Below are positions 52,722 to 62,856 of a stretch of 64,000 bases of DNA, piece after piece. How positions within the stretch are numbered: the stretch's first letter is position 1; every line of letters starts with the position of its first letter. Source of the DNA: an uncultured Dorea sp. Lineage in GTDB: Bacteria > Bacillota > Clostridia > Lachnospirales > Lachnospiraceae. The translations under genes were made by a program, and so were the position numbers. Under the pieces are notes generated by a model that saw only the letters and a list, made by a program, of their open reading frames with translations, had not been told where the DNA came from and searched no databases. The stretch is taken from assembly GCA_910586965.1 (NCBI GenBank), contig CAJUMF010000001.1, positions 209,581 through 273,580 on the forward strand, given 5' to 3'.

Positions 52722-54001
52722 TACAGTTTTACAATCTCCTCCCTGACCAGATACTCTAAGGATTTAAGGATACCAAGCTTCGCGTGAGGCCAGGTAAGAC
52801 CGCCCTGGAAATAGACTGCAAAAGGCGGTTTGATGGGGCCGTCGGCGCTAAGCTCAATGGATGACCCCTGGACAAATGCACCTGCCGCCATGATCACATC
52901 ACTGTCATACCCCGGCATCGCCCACGGTTCCGGTGTCACGTAAGCATCTACGGGCGCCGCCGCCTGGATTCCCTTACAGAAAGCGATCACACCCTCCGGT
53001 GTCCCAAACTCTACCGCCTGGATAATGTCATGGCGGCTCTGTGAACTGTCAGGCACCACTTTAAACCCCAGTTTCTCATAGATATTTGCAGCAAAGACAG
53101 CTCCCTTCAGAGCACTGGCAACTACGGTCGGAGCCAGAAAAAGTCCCTGGTAAAAAGACTGCATCACCCCAAGAGACGCCCCCACCTCTTTGCCGAGTCC
53201 CGGAGAAGTCAGCCGGTAGCCGCAAGCGTCGATCAGATCCTTTCTGCCTGCGATGTATCCGCCGATGGGTGCAAGGCCGCCGCCGGGATTCTTAATGAGG
53301 GAGCCTACCACCATGTCTGCACCCACATCACTGGGCTCTGTTTCTTCCACGAATTCCCCGTAGCAGTTGTCCACCATGCAGATGATCTCCGGCTTGATCT
53401 CTTTGACAAAGCGAATCACTTCTCCAATCTGTGCCACGGAAAAGCTCGGTCTCGTCTGATACCCCTTGGAGCGCTGGACCGTTACCATCTTCGTCCTCTC
53501 ATTTATGGCTGCTTTGATCCCGTCAAAGTCAAAGCTTCCGTCAGGAAGAAGATCTGCCTGCCGGTAGGAAATGCCGTATTCCGCCAAAGAACCGTTGGAC
53601 GGGCGGATACCGATCACCTCTTCCAATGTATCATAAGGTTTGCCTCCCGCGGACAAAAGCTCATCTCCCGGTCTTAGATTCGCTCCGAGAGCCAGCGCCA
53701 GCGCGTGAGTCCCGCAGGTGACCTGGGGGCGCACAAGTGCGCTCTCTGTATGGAATACCGAGGCATACACTGCCTCCAGCGTATCCCTTCCCACATCGTC
53801 ATACCCGTAACCACTGGCAAAATGAAAGCAGTCTGCGTTCACTCGGTTGTCCTGCATCGCTCCTATGACTTTGAGCTGATTGTACTCGGCAGTTTTATCA
53901 ATCGCAGTAAAACGTTCCTTTAGATTTCTTTCAATGGCAGAACCAAATTCCAACACGGACGGTCGGATCCCAAGGTTCTGATATATATCATTGATCTTCA
54001 T
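52721..54001 (-). CDS. Methionine gamma-lyase family PLP enzyme
   Basis: 426 residues from the ATG at 54001 (AGGAAGGGGAA upstream; the 54025 alternative lacks support). PLP-binding Lys in GSLIKNPGGGLAP; FASGYGYDDVGRD, RPQVTCGTHALALAL and CMVDNCYGEFVEE are conserved in the YnbB group, formerly called aluminium-resistance proteins. Probably cleaves or transforms a sulfur amino acid; not shown. Confidence 0.9.
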   Translation of the reverse strand: MKINDIYQNLGIRPSVLEFGSAIERNLKERFTAIDKTAEYNQLKVIGAMQDNRVNADCFHFASGYGYDDVGRDTLEAVYASVFHTESALVRPQVTCGTHALALALGANLRPGDELLSAGGKPYDTLEEVIGIRPSNGSLAEYGISYRQADLLPDGSFDFDGIKAAINERTKMVTVQRSKGYQTRPSFSVAQIGEVIRFVKEIKPEIICMVDNCYGEFVEETEPSDVGADMVVGSLIKNPGGGLAPIGGYIAGRKDLIDACGYRLTSPGLGKEVGASLGVMQSFYQGLFLAPTVVASALKGAVFAANIYEKLGFKVVPDSSQSRHDIIQAVEFGTPEGVIAFCKGIQAAAPVDAYVTPEPWAMPGYDSDVIMAAGAFVQGSSIELSADGPIKPPFAVYFQGGLTWPHAKLGILKSLEYLVREEIVKL

Positions 54002-54014
54002 AGAATTCCCCTTC

Positions 54015-54308
54015 CTACAGCGCATTCATGATCTTCGTCTTTACTTCCGCGCACTTCGCATCAAACTCCGGATTGAGCGGCCGGATCTCCCGGATAATAT
54101 CTGCCGCCAGCTCAAATCTCTTAAGATCATAGAGAAGCGCCGCCTGGTTCAAATTGTACCACGCCCGCTCCCCCCTGGTCTTAATATACGGTTCAAGCCC
54201 CATAAGCTCCTTATAGGCCGCCTCCGCATTGTGACTGACTGCATAAAGCTCCATCAGCGTATTCATCTTTTTTAAAAATTTCGAACCTCCGAATAATCTC
54301 TGTAACAT
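54015..54308 (-). CDS. Small TPR-like hypothetical protein
   Basis: 97 residues. Two helix pairs look like tetratricopeptide repeats (AVSHNAEAAYKELMGLEPY; AWYNLNQAALLYDLKRFELA). GGAGGGAG 5 bases before the ATG supports this start, although it lies 37 bases inside the miaA 3' end. Function unknown. Confidence 0.75.
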   Translation of the reverse strand: MLQRLFGGSKFLKKMNTLMELYAVSHNAEAAYKELMGLEPYIKTRGERAWYNLNQAALLYDLKRFELAADIIREIRPLNPEFDAKCAEVKTKIMNAL

Positions 54309-55246
54309 ATAACTCCCTCCATATACGTTAACATTGTACTTAATATCTTTTCTTCATCGTAATCACAGGCCTGCTTATCAATCCAGATCACATCCCGTTC
54401 CCGTTTAAACCATGTAATCTGGCGTTTGGCAAAATGCCTCGTATCCCTCTTGATCCGATAGATTGCTTCCTCGAGCGTACACCCGCCGTCAAGATAGTCG
54501 AGCATTTCCTTGTAGCCAAGCCCCTGCATGGAGACCATATCTTTTTTATACCCCTTATTTTTAAGCGCAAGGACTTCTTCCTCAAGCCCTTCCTTAAGCA
54601 TCTGGTCCACACGCCGGTTGATGCGCCCATACAGGCGCTCTCTGTCATCATTTAATACAAAATAGAAAAATTCATAGGGAGACGTCTTTTTCCGCTCCGT
54701 CTCGTTGTGCTCCGATATCCGGGTTCCCGACTGCAAGTAGAACTCAAGCGCCCGAATCACCCGTTTTACATTATGAAAATGGATGTCCTCTGCCGCTTTT
54801 GGGTCAACGGCCCGGAGACGCTCATGAAGGGCCAAAGCTCCGTTTTCACCGGCAAACTTTAAAAGCTCTTCCCGGTAAGAAACATCCCCTTCATGCTCTG
54901 TGAAATCAATGTCATAGAGAAGTGCCTGGATATAAAATCCGGTGCCGCCCACGACGATCGGAATGTGGCCGTTCCCATAGATCTTCTCCATAGCTTCCTT
55001 GGCCATCTGCTGAAAACGGACAACATGGAACTCCTCGTCAGGGTAAAGCACATCGATCAGATGATGGGGAATCCCTTCCATTTCCTCCGGCTTTATCTTT
55101 GCCGAGCCAATATCCATCTCCTTATAAACCTGCATGGAATCTGCGGAGATGATCTCCCCGCCTACAGCTTTCGCAAGCCCGATGGAACTTTTTGTCTTCC
55201 CGACTGCCGTCGGTCCGGTCAGTATGATCAACGGTTTTTTCTTCAT
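54272..55246 (-). CDS. miaA: tRNA dimethylallyltransferase
   Basis: 324 residues. P-loop LTGPTAVGKTKSS, ISADSMQVYKEMDIGSAK, and GGTGFYIQALLYDI, with RRVDQMLKEGLEEEV later. Adds the isopentenyl group to A37 of tRNA; MiaB, encoded at 60453, then methylthiolates it. Starts right after the mutL stop. Confidence 0.97.
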   Translation of the reverse strand: MKKKPLIILTGPTAVGKTKSSIGLAKAVGGEIISADSMQVYKEMDIGSAKIKPEEMEGIPHHLIDVLYPDEEFHVVRFQQMAKEAMEKIYGNGHIPIVVGGTGFYIQALLYDIDFTEHEGDVSYREELLKFAGENGALALHERLRAVDPKAAEDIHFHNVKRVIRALEFYLQSGTRISEHNETERKKTSPYEFFYFVLNDDRERLYGRINRRVDQMLKEGLEEEVLALKNKGYKKDMVSMQGLGYKEMLDYLDGGCTLEEAIYRIKRDTRHFAKRQITWFKRERDVIWIDKQACDYDEEKILSTMLTYMEGVICYRDYSEVRNF

Positions 55247-57226
55247 CTACACAATCCTCTTGAATTTCTTTTCCAGCTCCCGCTTAGACATAGCGATAAT
55301 GGTCGGTCTCCCGTGGGGACAATGATACGGATTCTTAAGGGTCAGGAGCTCTCCAATCAGCGCGTCCACTTCTGCCGCCGAAAGCTTCATCTTCCCCTTC
55401 ACTGCCGCCTTGCAGGACATAGACGCAATCTTTTCATCAATAATGTCCGGCGACAGATTGCGGCTGATCTCGTCGGACAGACTGTCGATCATTTCCATAA
55501 GGATCTCCTTCTTCGCAATGGAAAAAAGATTGTCCGGAACCGCCCGTACCGCGTACGCCTCCGGCCCGAATTCCTCGAATTCAAATCCGATCCTTGTGAA
55601 GCGTTCCATATGACGGCTGAAAACTTCCTGCTCCTGCATGGTAAGGTTCAGCACAATGGGCGGAGAGATCATCTGGGAAGTGAACTCTCTCGTCTTCATC
55701 CCCGCAAGGGTCTTTTCATATAACACTCTCTCATGTGCTGCGTGCTGGTCAATAATATACAGATTATCATGATACTCCACAAGCCAATAAGTGTCAAATA
55801 CCTGCCCGATCAATTTGTACTCCGCCTGTACCTTGCGGTCGAGGAATTTCTCTTCAAAAAGGTCAAGCTGTTTGGGAACAGGCGGCTCTGGCTGCGGCCA
55901 TTTCTTATCCGCATGGTCCGTATTATAAGGAAGCACTGCCTCCCGGATCCGGTCTGCCTGGCGCTCCGGCTTATACAGGCTGCTCTTTCCCGCAACTTCC
56001 GCGGAAGAATTCTGCTCATGGTAGGATCTGACCCTCTTTTTCATCTCCTCCATGAAATAATCCAGATCCCGCTCCTCCTTGGGAGGAACCACCCGCTTCG
56101 GCGTCTCTTCCTTCTTGGCGTCAGGTAACTTTGGCGCGGTATCTGCTGCACTTCTGCTGCCCGCCTCTGCCCGCGCCAAAGCCTTGCCCCCTGCTTCCTT
56201 CGCCTTCGGTACATCCACGGTGATCTGCGGGATCAGCTCTTTCTCATGAAGTCCGGCCTCCACTGTCTCATAAATAGCATTATAGACTTCCTGCTGATTG
56301 CTGAACCGGATCTCCAGCTTGGAAGGATGGACATTGACATCTACCATCTCCCCCTTCATCCCAATATGCAGCACTACAAAAGGAAACTTATGCTGCATTG
56401 TAAAGTCTTTATAGGCATCCTCTATTGCTTTGTAGACCATATTGTTCTTAATATAGCGGTTGTTGATAAAATAATTTTCAAAATTTCGGTTTCCCCTGGA
56501 GATGATCGGCGCTCCTAAAAATCCGGTGATGCGGATGCCGTTCTTTTCATAATCCGCTGCCAGAAGATTTCCTGCAATCTCCCTGCCGTAGATATGGTAG
56601 ATCACATCCCTCAATTGGCCGTTGCCGGAAGTATGTATCTTTGACTGTCCGTTGTTGATAAAGTGAAACGAAACCTCCGGATGCGACAGCGCGATCCGGG
56701 TCATTAAATCCCCCACATGTCCGGCCTCCGTCATAGCGGTCTTTAAAAATTTCCGGCGCGCCGGGACATTATAGAAGAGCTGCCGGATGAAAAATACTGT
56801 CCCATCCGGAGCGCTGTCATCCTCAAGGCTCTCCTCTCTGCCTCCGGCCACACGGTATCTTGTCCCGAAAGTGTCCTCCCTCGTCTTCGTCAGAAGCTCC
56901 ACCTGGGATACTGCCGCGATACTCGAAAGCGCCTCACCCCGAAATCCCAAAGAACGGATATGCAGGAGGTCTTCCACCGAGCGGATCTTACTGGTAGAAT
57001 GTCTTAAAAATGCCGGCCGCACCTCGTCTTTCGGAATGCCGCAGCCATTGTCCGCAATGCGGATCAAAGAAACTCCGCCGTCTTTAATCTCCACGGTGAT
57101 CGAGGATGCTCCGGCATCAATTGCATTTTCCACCAGCTCCTTTACTACAGAAGCCGGCCGCTCGATCACTTCGCCGGCCGCTATCTTATCGATTGTGATC
57201 GGATCAAGTACCTGTATCTTACTCAT
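55247..57226 (-). CDS. mutL: DNA mismatch repair protein MutL
   Basis: 659 residues from the ATG at 57226, which overlaps the mutS stop (ATGA). GHKL ATPase: ELVENAIDAGA, IADNGCGIP, SLGFRGEAL; a variable acidic/basic linker (~340-450); and C-terminal endonuclease domain with QHAAHERVLYEK and SMSCKAAVKG, as expected for organisms lacking MutH. Confidence 0.97.
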   Translation of the reverse strand: MSKIQVLDPITIDKIAAGEVIERPASVVKELVENAIDAGASSITVEIKDGGVSLIRIADNGCGIPKDEVRPAFLRHSTSKIRSVEDLLHIRSLGFRGEALSSIAAVSQVELLTKTREDTFGTRYRVAGGREESLEDDSAPDGTVFFIRQLFYNVPARRKFLKTAMTEAGHVGDLMTRIALSHPEVSFHFINNGQSKIHTSGNGQLRDVIYHIYGREIAGNLLAADYEKNGIRITGFLGAPIISRGNRNFENYFINNRYIKNNMVYKAIEDAYKDFTMQHKFPFVVLHIGMKGEMVDVNVHPSKLEIRFSNQQEVYNAIYETVEAGLHEKELIPQITVDVPKAKEAGGKALARAEAGSRSAADTAPKLPDAKKEETPKRVVPPKEERDLDYFMEEMKKRVRSYHEQNSSAEVAGKSSLYKPERQADRIREAVLPYNTDHADKKWPQPEPPVPKQLDLFEEKFLDRKVQAEYKLIGQVFDTYWLVEYHDNLYIIDQHAAHERVLYEKTLAGMKTREFTSQMISPPIVLNLTMQEQEVFSRHMERFTRIGFEFEEFGPEAYAVRAVPDNLFSIAKKEILMEMIDSLSDEISRNLSPDIIDEKIASMSCKAAVKGKMKLSAAEVDALIGELLTLKNPYHCPHGRPTIIAMSKRELEKKFKRIV

Positions 57227-59877
57227 ACGTGCCACCTGTTCTTTAATTTGTTCTGTAACTGGTACAGCGTGTTCAGTGCGTCAATCGGGGTCAGATTGCT
57301 GATATCCAAGTCTTTCAGCTCTTCGATCACATCATCATCCTTCACCGTGTCAAAAAGAGACATCTGAGCCAGATCCACTTCGTCATATTTCTTTGTCTTG
57401 ATCTTTGGAGCAGCCCCATGGACCGCAATATCCTTAATACGCGTTGTGATATCTGCATGGATCAACTCCTCTACGATCTCTTTGGCCCGTTCCGTCACCG
57501 TCTCCGGAACACCGGCCAGCTTCGCCACTTGGATCCCGTAACTTTTATCTGCGCCGCCTTTCACGATCTTGCGAAGGAAAATAATGTCATCTCCCTTTTC
57601 TTTCACGGCAATGCAGTAGTTATTTACATTGTCAATCTTTCCCTCTAATTCGGTCAACTCATGGTAATGAGTGGCAAACAGCGTCTTTGCCCCTAAAAGC
57701 CTACTGCTGCTGATATGCTCGATGACCGCCCAGGCGATGCTCAACCCGTCAAAAGTGCTGGTCCCCCGCCCGATCTCGTCCAGGATCAAAAGGCTCTTAT
57801 TCGTTGCATTTCTTAAAATATTAGCCACTTCTGTCATCTCTACCATGAATGTGCTCTGCCCTGAAGCCAGATCATCAGATGCTCCGACCCTTGTGAATAT
57901 CCGATCCACCATCCCGATCTCCGCGGACGCGGCAGGCACAAAAGAACCAATCTGGGCCATCAGAACGATCAGGGCTGTCTGCCTCATGTAAGTCGATTTC
58001 CCTGCCATATTAGGACCTGTAATAATAGAAATCCTTTTTTTCTTATCGTCAAGATAGGTGTCATTGGTGATAAACAGATCACCCGGAATCATCTTTTCCA
58101 CCACCGGGTGGCGCCCTTCCTTGATATCGATAATCCCTCGCTCGTTCATCTTCGGACACACGTAATTATTCTGCTCGGCGACCAGCGCCATCGAAGACAG
58201 GGCGTCAAGCGTAGCGATCGCCCTGGCCGTATCCTGAATCCTCACAACTTCCGCGCCTACCTTATCGCGCACTTCGCAGTAAAGCTGGTATTCCAGTGCA
58301 AACAGCTTGTCTTCCGCGCCCAGGATTGTATCCTCAAGCTCTTTTAACTCAGGGATAATATAGCGCTCGGCGTTGGCCAATGTCTGCTTTCTTATGTAAT
58401 AATCCGGCACCATATTTTTAAAAGAATTGGTAACTTCAAGATAATATCCAAAAATCTTGTTGTATTTGATCCGCAGGTTTTTTATCCCTGTCTTTTCCCG
58501 TTCTTCACTCTCAAGCTTTGCAAGCCACTCTTTCCCGTCTGACTTTGCGTGACGCAGCTTATCGACCTCTCCATTGTAGCCCTCTTTTATGATTCCTCCC
58601 TCTTTCATGGCGATGGGAGGTTCGTCGGCGATCGCCTGCTCCGTCAAGGAGTAAAGATCTTCTAAGGTGTCAAATTTCTTATAAAGTTCCTTAAGAAGGG
58701 GACTTTTCATATCACCCAATATGTATTTGATATGGGGAAGCATAGACAATGAGCTGCGAAAAGCTATAAGATCTCTCGGGTTGGCAGACTGGTATGTAAT
58801 CTTGCTGACTAACCGCTCCAGATCATACACCGGTGTCAGATATTCCCGGATCTCCTCTCTGGCAATGGCAGCGCTTTTAAGCTCTCCAACTGCCTGCTGA
58901 CGTCTTATTACCTCCCCTTTACGGATCAAAGGCTGCTCAATATATTTGCGCAGGGTCCGTGCCCCCATAGCTGTCTTTGTCTTATCCAGCACCCACAAAA
59001 GAGAGCCTCTCTTTTGCTTCTCCCGCAATGTCTCGCACAGTTCCAGATTCCGTCTTGTGGAACTATCCAGCAGCATAAAAGTCCCTGTGGTGTAAGTAGC
59101 AAGCTTAGTAAGCTGTGACAGCGAGGCAGTTTTCTGAGTCTCTTTCAAATACAAAAGCAGCGCACCTGCCGCGATCACACCGCTGTCGTAATCCCCCAGG
59201 CCAAGTCCCTCAAGCGTTCCCGCATGAAAGTGCTCTTTCAGGGAACGTCTGCACAGGGCATCGTCAAAGTACCACGCTTCCAGTGTATAGATAATGATTC
59301 CAAGCCGTTCCCGCAGATCGTCAAAATCCATGCCGCTCATATAAAAAGCCTCATTGCAAATAAGCTCTGAGGGCATGAATTTAAAAATCTCGTCGAACAA
59401 TTTTTCACTGCTGCTAATCTCCGTCATAAAGTAGTCGCCTGTTGTTACATCTGCCACTGAAAGCCCATAACGGTCTGCTATATACACAACACTCATAATA
59501 TAGTTATTCTTTGTTTCGTCAAGAGACTGGGTATCCAGATTGGTCCCGGGAGTGACGATACGCACCACATCTCGTTTGACTAACCCTTTTACTGTCGCCG
59601 GGTCCTCCAACTGTTCACAGATCGCCACCTTATAGCCCTTGGAGACAAGGCGGTTCAAGTATCCGTCCACCGCGTGATAGGGAACCCCGCACATGGGCGC
59701 TCTCTCAGGAAGTCCACAGCTTTTCCCTGTCAGGGTAAGCTCTAATTCCTTTGATACCTTGACCGCGTCATCAAAAAACATCTCATAAAAATCACCCAAT
59801 CTATAAAAGAGAATGCAGTCAGGATAATCCTCTTTTGTCTTCATATACTGCTGCATCATCGGTGTCAATTCACTCAC
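57223..59877 (-). CDS. mutS: DNA mismatch repair protein MutS
   Basis: 884 residues. Mismatch-binding N-terminus (CILFYRLGDFYEMFFDDA with the Phe-x-Glu site), core, and ATPase with GPNMAGKSTYMRQ, LILDEIGRGTSTFDGLS and ATHYHELTELE. First gene of mutS-mutL-miaA. AGGAGA before the ATG. Confidence 0.98.
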   Translation of the reverse strand: MSELTPMMQQYMKTKEDYPDCILFYRLGDFYEMFFDDAVKVSKELELTLTGKSCGLPERAPMCGVPYHAVDGYLNRLVSKGYKVAICEQLEDPATVKGLVKRDVVRIVTPGTNLDTQSLDETKNNYIMSVVYIADRYGLSVADVTTGDYFMTEISSSEKLFDEIFKFMPSELICNEAFYMSGMDFDDLRERLGIIIYTLEAWYFDDALCRRSLKEHFHAGTLEGLGLGDYDSGVIAAGALLLYLKETQKTASLSQLTKLATYTTGTFMLLDSSTRRNLELCETLREKQKRGSLLWVLDKTKTAMGARTLRKYIEQPLIRKGEVIRRQQAVGELKSAAIAREEIREYLTPVYDLERLVSKITYQSANPRDLIAFRSSLSMLPHIKYILGDMKSPLLKELYKKFDTLEDLYSLTEQAIADEPPIAMKEGGIIKEGYNGEVDKLRHAKSDGKEWLAKLESEEREKTGIKNLRIKYNKIFGYYLEVTNSFKNMVPDYYIRKQTLANAERYIIPELKELEDTILGAEDKLFALEYQLYCEVRDKVGAEVVRIQDTARAIATLDALSSMALVAEQNNYVCPKMNERGIIDIKEGRHPVVEKMIPGDLFITNDTYLDDKKKRISIITGPNMAGKSTYMRQTALIVLMAQIGSFVPAASAEIGMVDRIFTRVGASDDLASGQSTFMVEMTEVANILRNATNKSLLILDEIGRGTSTFDGLSIAWAVIEHISSSRLLGAKTLFATHYHELTELEGKIDNVNNYCIAVKEKGDDIIFLRKIVKGGADKSYGIQVAKLAGVPETVTERAKEIVEELIHADITTRIKDIAVHGAAPKIKTKKYDEVDLAQMSLFDTVKDDDVIEELKDLDISNLTPIDALNTLYQLQNKLKNRWHV

Positions 59878-59951
59878 ACTAAAATCTCCTCTTCTGTCTG
59901 TAATCGTGTTAATAGTATAGCATTTTTAAGGGAGATTTAAAAGGTACAAAT

Positions 59952-60368
59952 TCATAAAATATAATAGTGGGGCTTCGGTTCCTGATAGAGCCAATGCATC
60001 AAATAACCGCTCAGGATAATACCTACAGCCGCAAGCCCGGAAAAGATGATGATAAAGGGCACACAGATCTGCCCAAAGAGCTGCAGGGGCAGACGGCTGT
60101 AATCCCACACCTTAAGATGCATCCATTTATTTACAATGATCCCTGTAATGAATTCCATAGACGTCACAAATACCATACAGCGCAAAAGCTGAAGCCACAA
60201 AGGATCCTGCCAGAGGAGCATACGTCCCTGTACAGCAAAAAAAACAAAACAGATTCCGCCCAGAACAAACATGGTCCAATGAGAGAACCCGCGGAAGATC
60301 AATTCGAATGCATAATATATACAGCCGCCCACTGCCCATAAAAATAAATACTCACTTAATTTTTTCAT
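59952..60368 (-). CDS. Putative ABC-transporter type IV-like membrane protein
   Basis: 138 residues, four membrane segments. EFITGIIVNKWMHLKVWDYS and LFGQICVPFIIIF match the small CmpB-like membrane family of Firmicutes, whose function is unknown. The gene begins 5 bases after the miaB terminator hairpin, with GAGGG inside the hairpin as its only ribosome site. Confidence 0.8.
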   Translation of the reverse strand: MKKLSEYLFLWAVGGCIYYAFELIFRGFSHWTMFVLGGICFVFFAVQGRMLLWQDPLWLQLLRCMVFVTSMEFITGIIVNKWMHLKVWDYSRLPLQLFGQICVPFIIIFSGLAAVGIILSGYLMHWLYQEPKPHYYIL

Positions 60369-60372
60369 GTAA

Positions 60373-60417
60373 AAAACGCCCTCACTTATGTTCTTTTTAC
60401 ATAGTTTGAGCGTTTTT
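60373..60417 (-). terminator. Terminator of the miaB operon
   Basis: On the minus strand AACGC(T)CAAACTATGT pairs with ACATAAGTGAGGGCGTT with mismatches and ends in a T run at 60376-60371. It lies 36 bases after miaB and directly before the next start codon. Confidence 0.65.
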
Positions 60418-60452
60418 GTCCTATAATATAGATGGTAATTTCATACTGATAT

Positions 60453-61907
60453 CTATTTGGGAACTTCTCCGATATAATAAAATCCTTTGCACTCTCTTAA
60501 AAGTACGTCCACATACTCCCCAATCAGCTCTTCCCTTCCGGGAAAATGAACGAGCAAGTTGTTGCTGAGCCTTCCTGTGACCATGGAATGGTCCTGCTCG
60601 CTTACCGACTCCACAAGAACTTCCTGTATCGTCCCCTCATGCACTGCACACATCTCTCCCGCGATTATTTGCACCTCTTTAAGCAGCCGCTCAAAACGAT
60701 CTTTGATAATCTCATCCGGCACCTGTTCTTCCATAACGGCAGCAGGCGTTCCCGTGCGCTTCGAATAGATGAAGGTAAAAGCGCTGTCATACCGTACCCG
60801 CCTAACAATATCCAACGTCTCCTGAAAATCCTCTTCCGTTTCCCCCGGAAATCCTACGATGATATCTGTAGTGAGGGAGATTCCCGGAACAGCGCGCTTA
60901 AGCTTTTCTGTCAACGCGAGATACTGCTCCTTTGTATAGCGGCGGTTCATCTTCTCAAGGATACGCGTGCTTCCCGACTGTACGGGAAGATGGAGATGAC
61001 GGCATATCTTTTTTGACTTTCCCATGACCTCAATCAGCTCATCTGACAGATCTTTTGGATGTGAAGTCATAAAGCGAATACGCCTTATCCCGTCAATCTT
61101 TTCGATCTCCGTGAGGAGCTGGGCAAAAGATACCGGTTGCTCCAGAGTCTTTCCATAGGAATTAACATTCTGTCCCAAGAGCATCACTTCTGTCACGCCA
61201 TCTTCGGACAGACGCTCTATTTCCCGGATAATAGCTTTCGGCTCACGGCTTCTCTCTCTTCCTCTTACATACGGAACGATACAATAACTGCAGAAATTAT
61301 TGCACCCAAACATAATATTTATACCCGATTTAAAAGGATACTTCCGCTCATTGGGAAGATTTTCCACAATTTTATCTGTACTTTTCCAGATGTCAATGAC
61401 CATCCGTCCCGCCTCAAAACGCGCAGCCAAAAGCTCCGCGAATTTGTAGATATTGTGAGTCCCAAAGATCAGATCGATGAAGGAGTAGCTTTTCTTTAAT
61501 TTCTCCACCACCTCCGGCTCCTGCATCATACAGCCGCACAGACCAATCATCATATGGGGATACTTTTTCTTACGCGGTTTTAGCTGTCCAAGCCTTCCGT
61601 ATACCCGCGTATTGGCGTTCTCACGGACTGTACATGTATTGTAGATGACAAAGTCCGCACGCTCTTCCTGCTCCTCTATGTATCCGATATCCTTAAGGAT
61701 CCCTCTTAGCTTCTCAGAGTCCCTGGCATTCATCTGGCATCCGAAGGTTGTAACACATGCGGTGGGGCGGCGTCCGTATCTCTGTTCAAAATCTTTCACC
61801 CATTCCCGGCATTTTGCCATGAAATAATACTGCCTGTCCGGTTCTTTGGAAGGCGGTCCTGCATCTATATCTATCTTTTCTATATTGATTTCGTTATACA
61901 TTCTCAT
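60453..61907 (-). CDS. miaB: tRNA-2-methylthio-adenosine synthase MiaB
   Basis: 484 residues. N-terminal auxiliary cluster cysteines (TFGCQMNARDSE, NTCTVRENA, GLCGCMMQ), radical SAM CNNFCSYCIVPYVRG, and a C-terminal TRAM domain (~410-475). Methylthiolates i6A37 made by MiaA. Start overlaps the DUF4250 stop by one base (TAATG). Confidence 0.97.
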   Translation of the reverse strand: MRMYNEINIEKIDIDAGPPSKEPDRQYYFMAKCREWVKDFEQRYGRRPTACVTTFGCQMNARDSEKLRGILKDIGYIEEQEERADFVIYNTCTVRENANTRVYGRLGQLKPRKKKYPHMMIGLCGCMMQEPEVVEKLKKSYSFIDLIFGTHNIYKFAELLAARFEAGRMVIDIWKSTDKIVENLPNERKYPFKSGINIMFGCNNFCSYCIVPYVRGRERSREPKAIIREIERLSEDGVTEVMLLGQNVNSYGKTLEQPVSFAQLLTEIEKIDGIRRIRFMTSHPKDLSDELIEVMGKSKKICRHLHLPVQSGSTRILEKMNRRYTKEQYLALTEKLKRAVPGISLTTDIIVGFPGETEEDFQETLDIVRRVRYDSAFTFIYSKRTGTPAAVMEEQVPDEIIKDRFERLLKEVQIIAGEMCAVHEGTIQEVLVESVSEQDHSMVTGRLSNNLLVHFPGREELIGEYVDVLLRECKGFYYIGEVPK

Positions 61908-62101
61908 TACACAAACTGATTCTTTCTTTCATCATATTCATAATCGATACTTCTTAATGCTCCGATGATCGTATCTTTCCCCACATGCTTGTCCTCACAC
62001 AAAGCATCCAGGGAAGGATAGTAATCACGCAGCTCCGTATTCACAACACTCAGCAGCAGCACAGGGTCTTTCGGCAAATGATCCATCTTATTGTTCTCCA
62101 T
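61907..62101 (-). CDS. DUF4250 protein
   Basis: 64 residues; LPKDPVLLLSVVNTELRDYY and RSIDYEYDERKNQFV fit DUF4250, small Clostridia proteins with an unknown role. It overlaps the cyclo-ligase 3' end by 14 bases and abuts miaB, so all are co-transcribed. Confidence 0.88.
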   Translation of the reverse strand: MENNKMDHLPKDPVLLLSVVNTELRDYYPSLDALCEDKHVGKDTIIGALRSIDYEYDERKNQFV

Positions 62102-62666
62102 TCAGTAAATTATATGAGATTTTTTCAGTAAATACCATATCCATCTTACAGTCACACTCCTTGGCCGGTATCTTCTCCACAAGCTGTATGTCAAAGGCAA
62201 TTCCCAGCTTGACAAGATGCGGATGCGCATGAAGATAACGGTCATAGAAGCCCTTCCCGTATCCGATCCGGTTACACTCACGGTCAAAAGCAATCCCCGG
62301 AACAATCACAAGCCCGTCGTTCCCAGGCGCCTTAATTCCTTCGCCGGAAGGCTCTAAGATTCCGAAAGTCCCCCGTATAAGCTCCTTTTCTGACTCCACG
62401 AGATAAAATTCTATCTCTCCGCCGGACACTCTCGGCAGCCAGATGTCTTTCCCTAGCCGCCACGCTTCATCAATAATTTGTTCCGTTCCTACCTCACCGT
62501 CAAAATCCATATAGCAGAAAAGATCCGTCGCTTCCCTGAAATAATCACTTGCAATCACTTTCCCTGCAATGATATCAGTCGCCACATGCCATTCATCTGC
62601 TCCGATGCCGGCGCGGAGCTTTCGTATCTGTCCTCTAATTTCCTGTTTTGTTTCCAAATTTCTCAC
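62088..62666 (-). CDS. 5-formyltetrahydrofolate cyclo-ligase
   Basis: About 192 residues. KQEIRGQIRKLRA, the ATP/folate site VPGIAFDRECNRIGYGKGFYD, and LGIAFDIQLVEKIP are family features. Makes methenyl-tetrahydrofolate from 5-formyl-tetrahydrofolate. No ATG fits: a GTG at 62666 or TTG at 62660 (GGTGAG 4-5 bases before the latter) both lie inside the DUF896 gene end, implying coupled translation. Confidence 0.88.
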   Translation of the reverse strand: MRNLETKQEIRGQIRKLRAGIGADEWHVATDIIAGKVIASDYFREATDLFCYMDFDGEVGTEQIIDEAWRLGKDIWLPRVSGGEIEFYLVESEKELIRGTFGILEPSGEGIKAPGNDGLVIVPGIAFDRECNRIGYGKGFYDRYLHAHPHLVKLGIAFDIQLVEKIPAKECDCKMDMVFTEKISYNLLNGEQ

Positions 62667-62856
62667 CCAAATCTGTAATACTTCCGTCAGCCTCCCTGAT
62701 GGAAATATTGTCAAGCTGTCCTCTTAAGCTGCGTTTGAAAGAATCTATATATTCCTTCCGAAGAATCTGCTGCTCTTTAAGTTCAGCCTCTGTCAGACCT
62801 TCCTCTTTTGATTTATGATACAGTTCATTGATACGTGCTATACTTTTTTTATCCAT
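62635..62856 (-). CDS. DUF896 (YnzC-like) protein
   Basis: 73 residues, helical: KSIARINELYHKSKEEGLT and LRKEYIDSFKRSLRGQL are diagnostic. YnzC is an SOS-regulated protein of Bacillus of unknown role; no LexA box was seen here. Overlaps the cyclo-ligase start. Confidence 0.92.
   Translation of the reverse strand: MDKKSIARINELYHKSKEEGLTEAELKEQQILRKEYIDSFKRSLRGQLDNISIREADGSITDLGEKFGNKTGN

Noticed and set aside
54893..55723. Plus-strand frame of 276 codons opposite miaA/mutL
   Set aside because: Antisense to two certain genes; no protein-like features.
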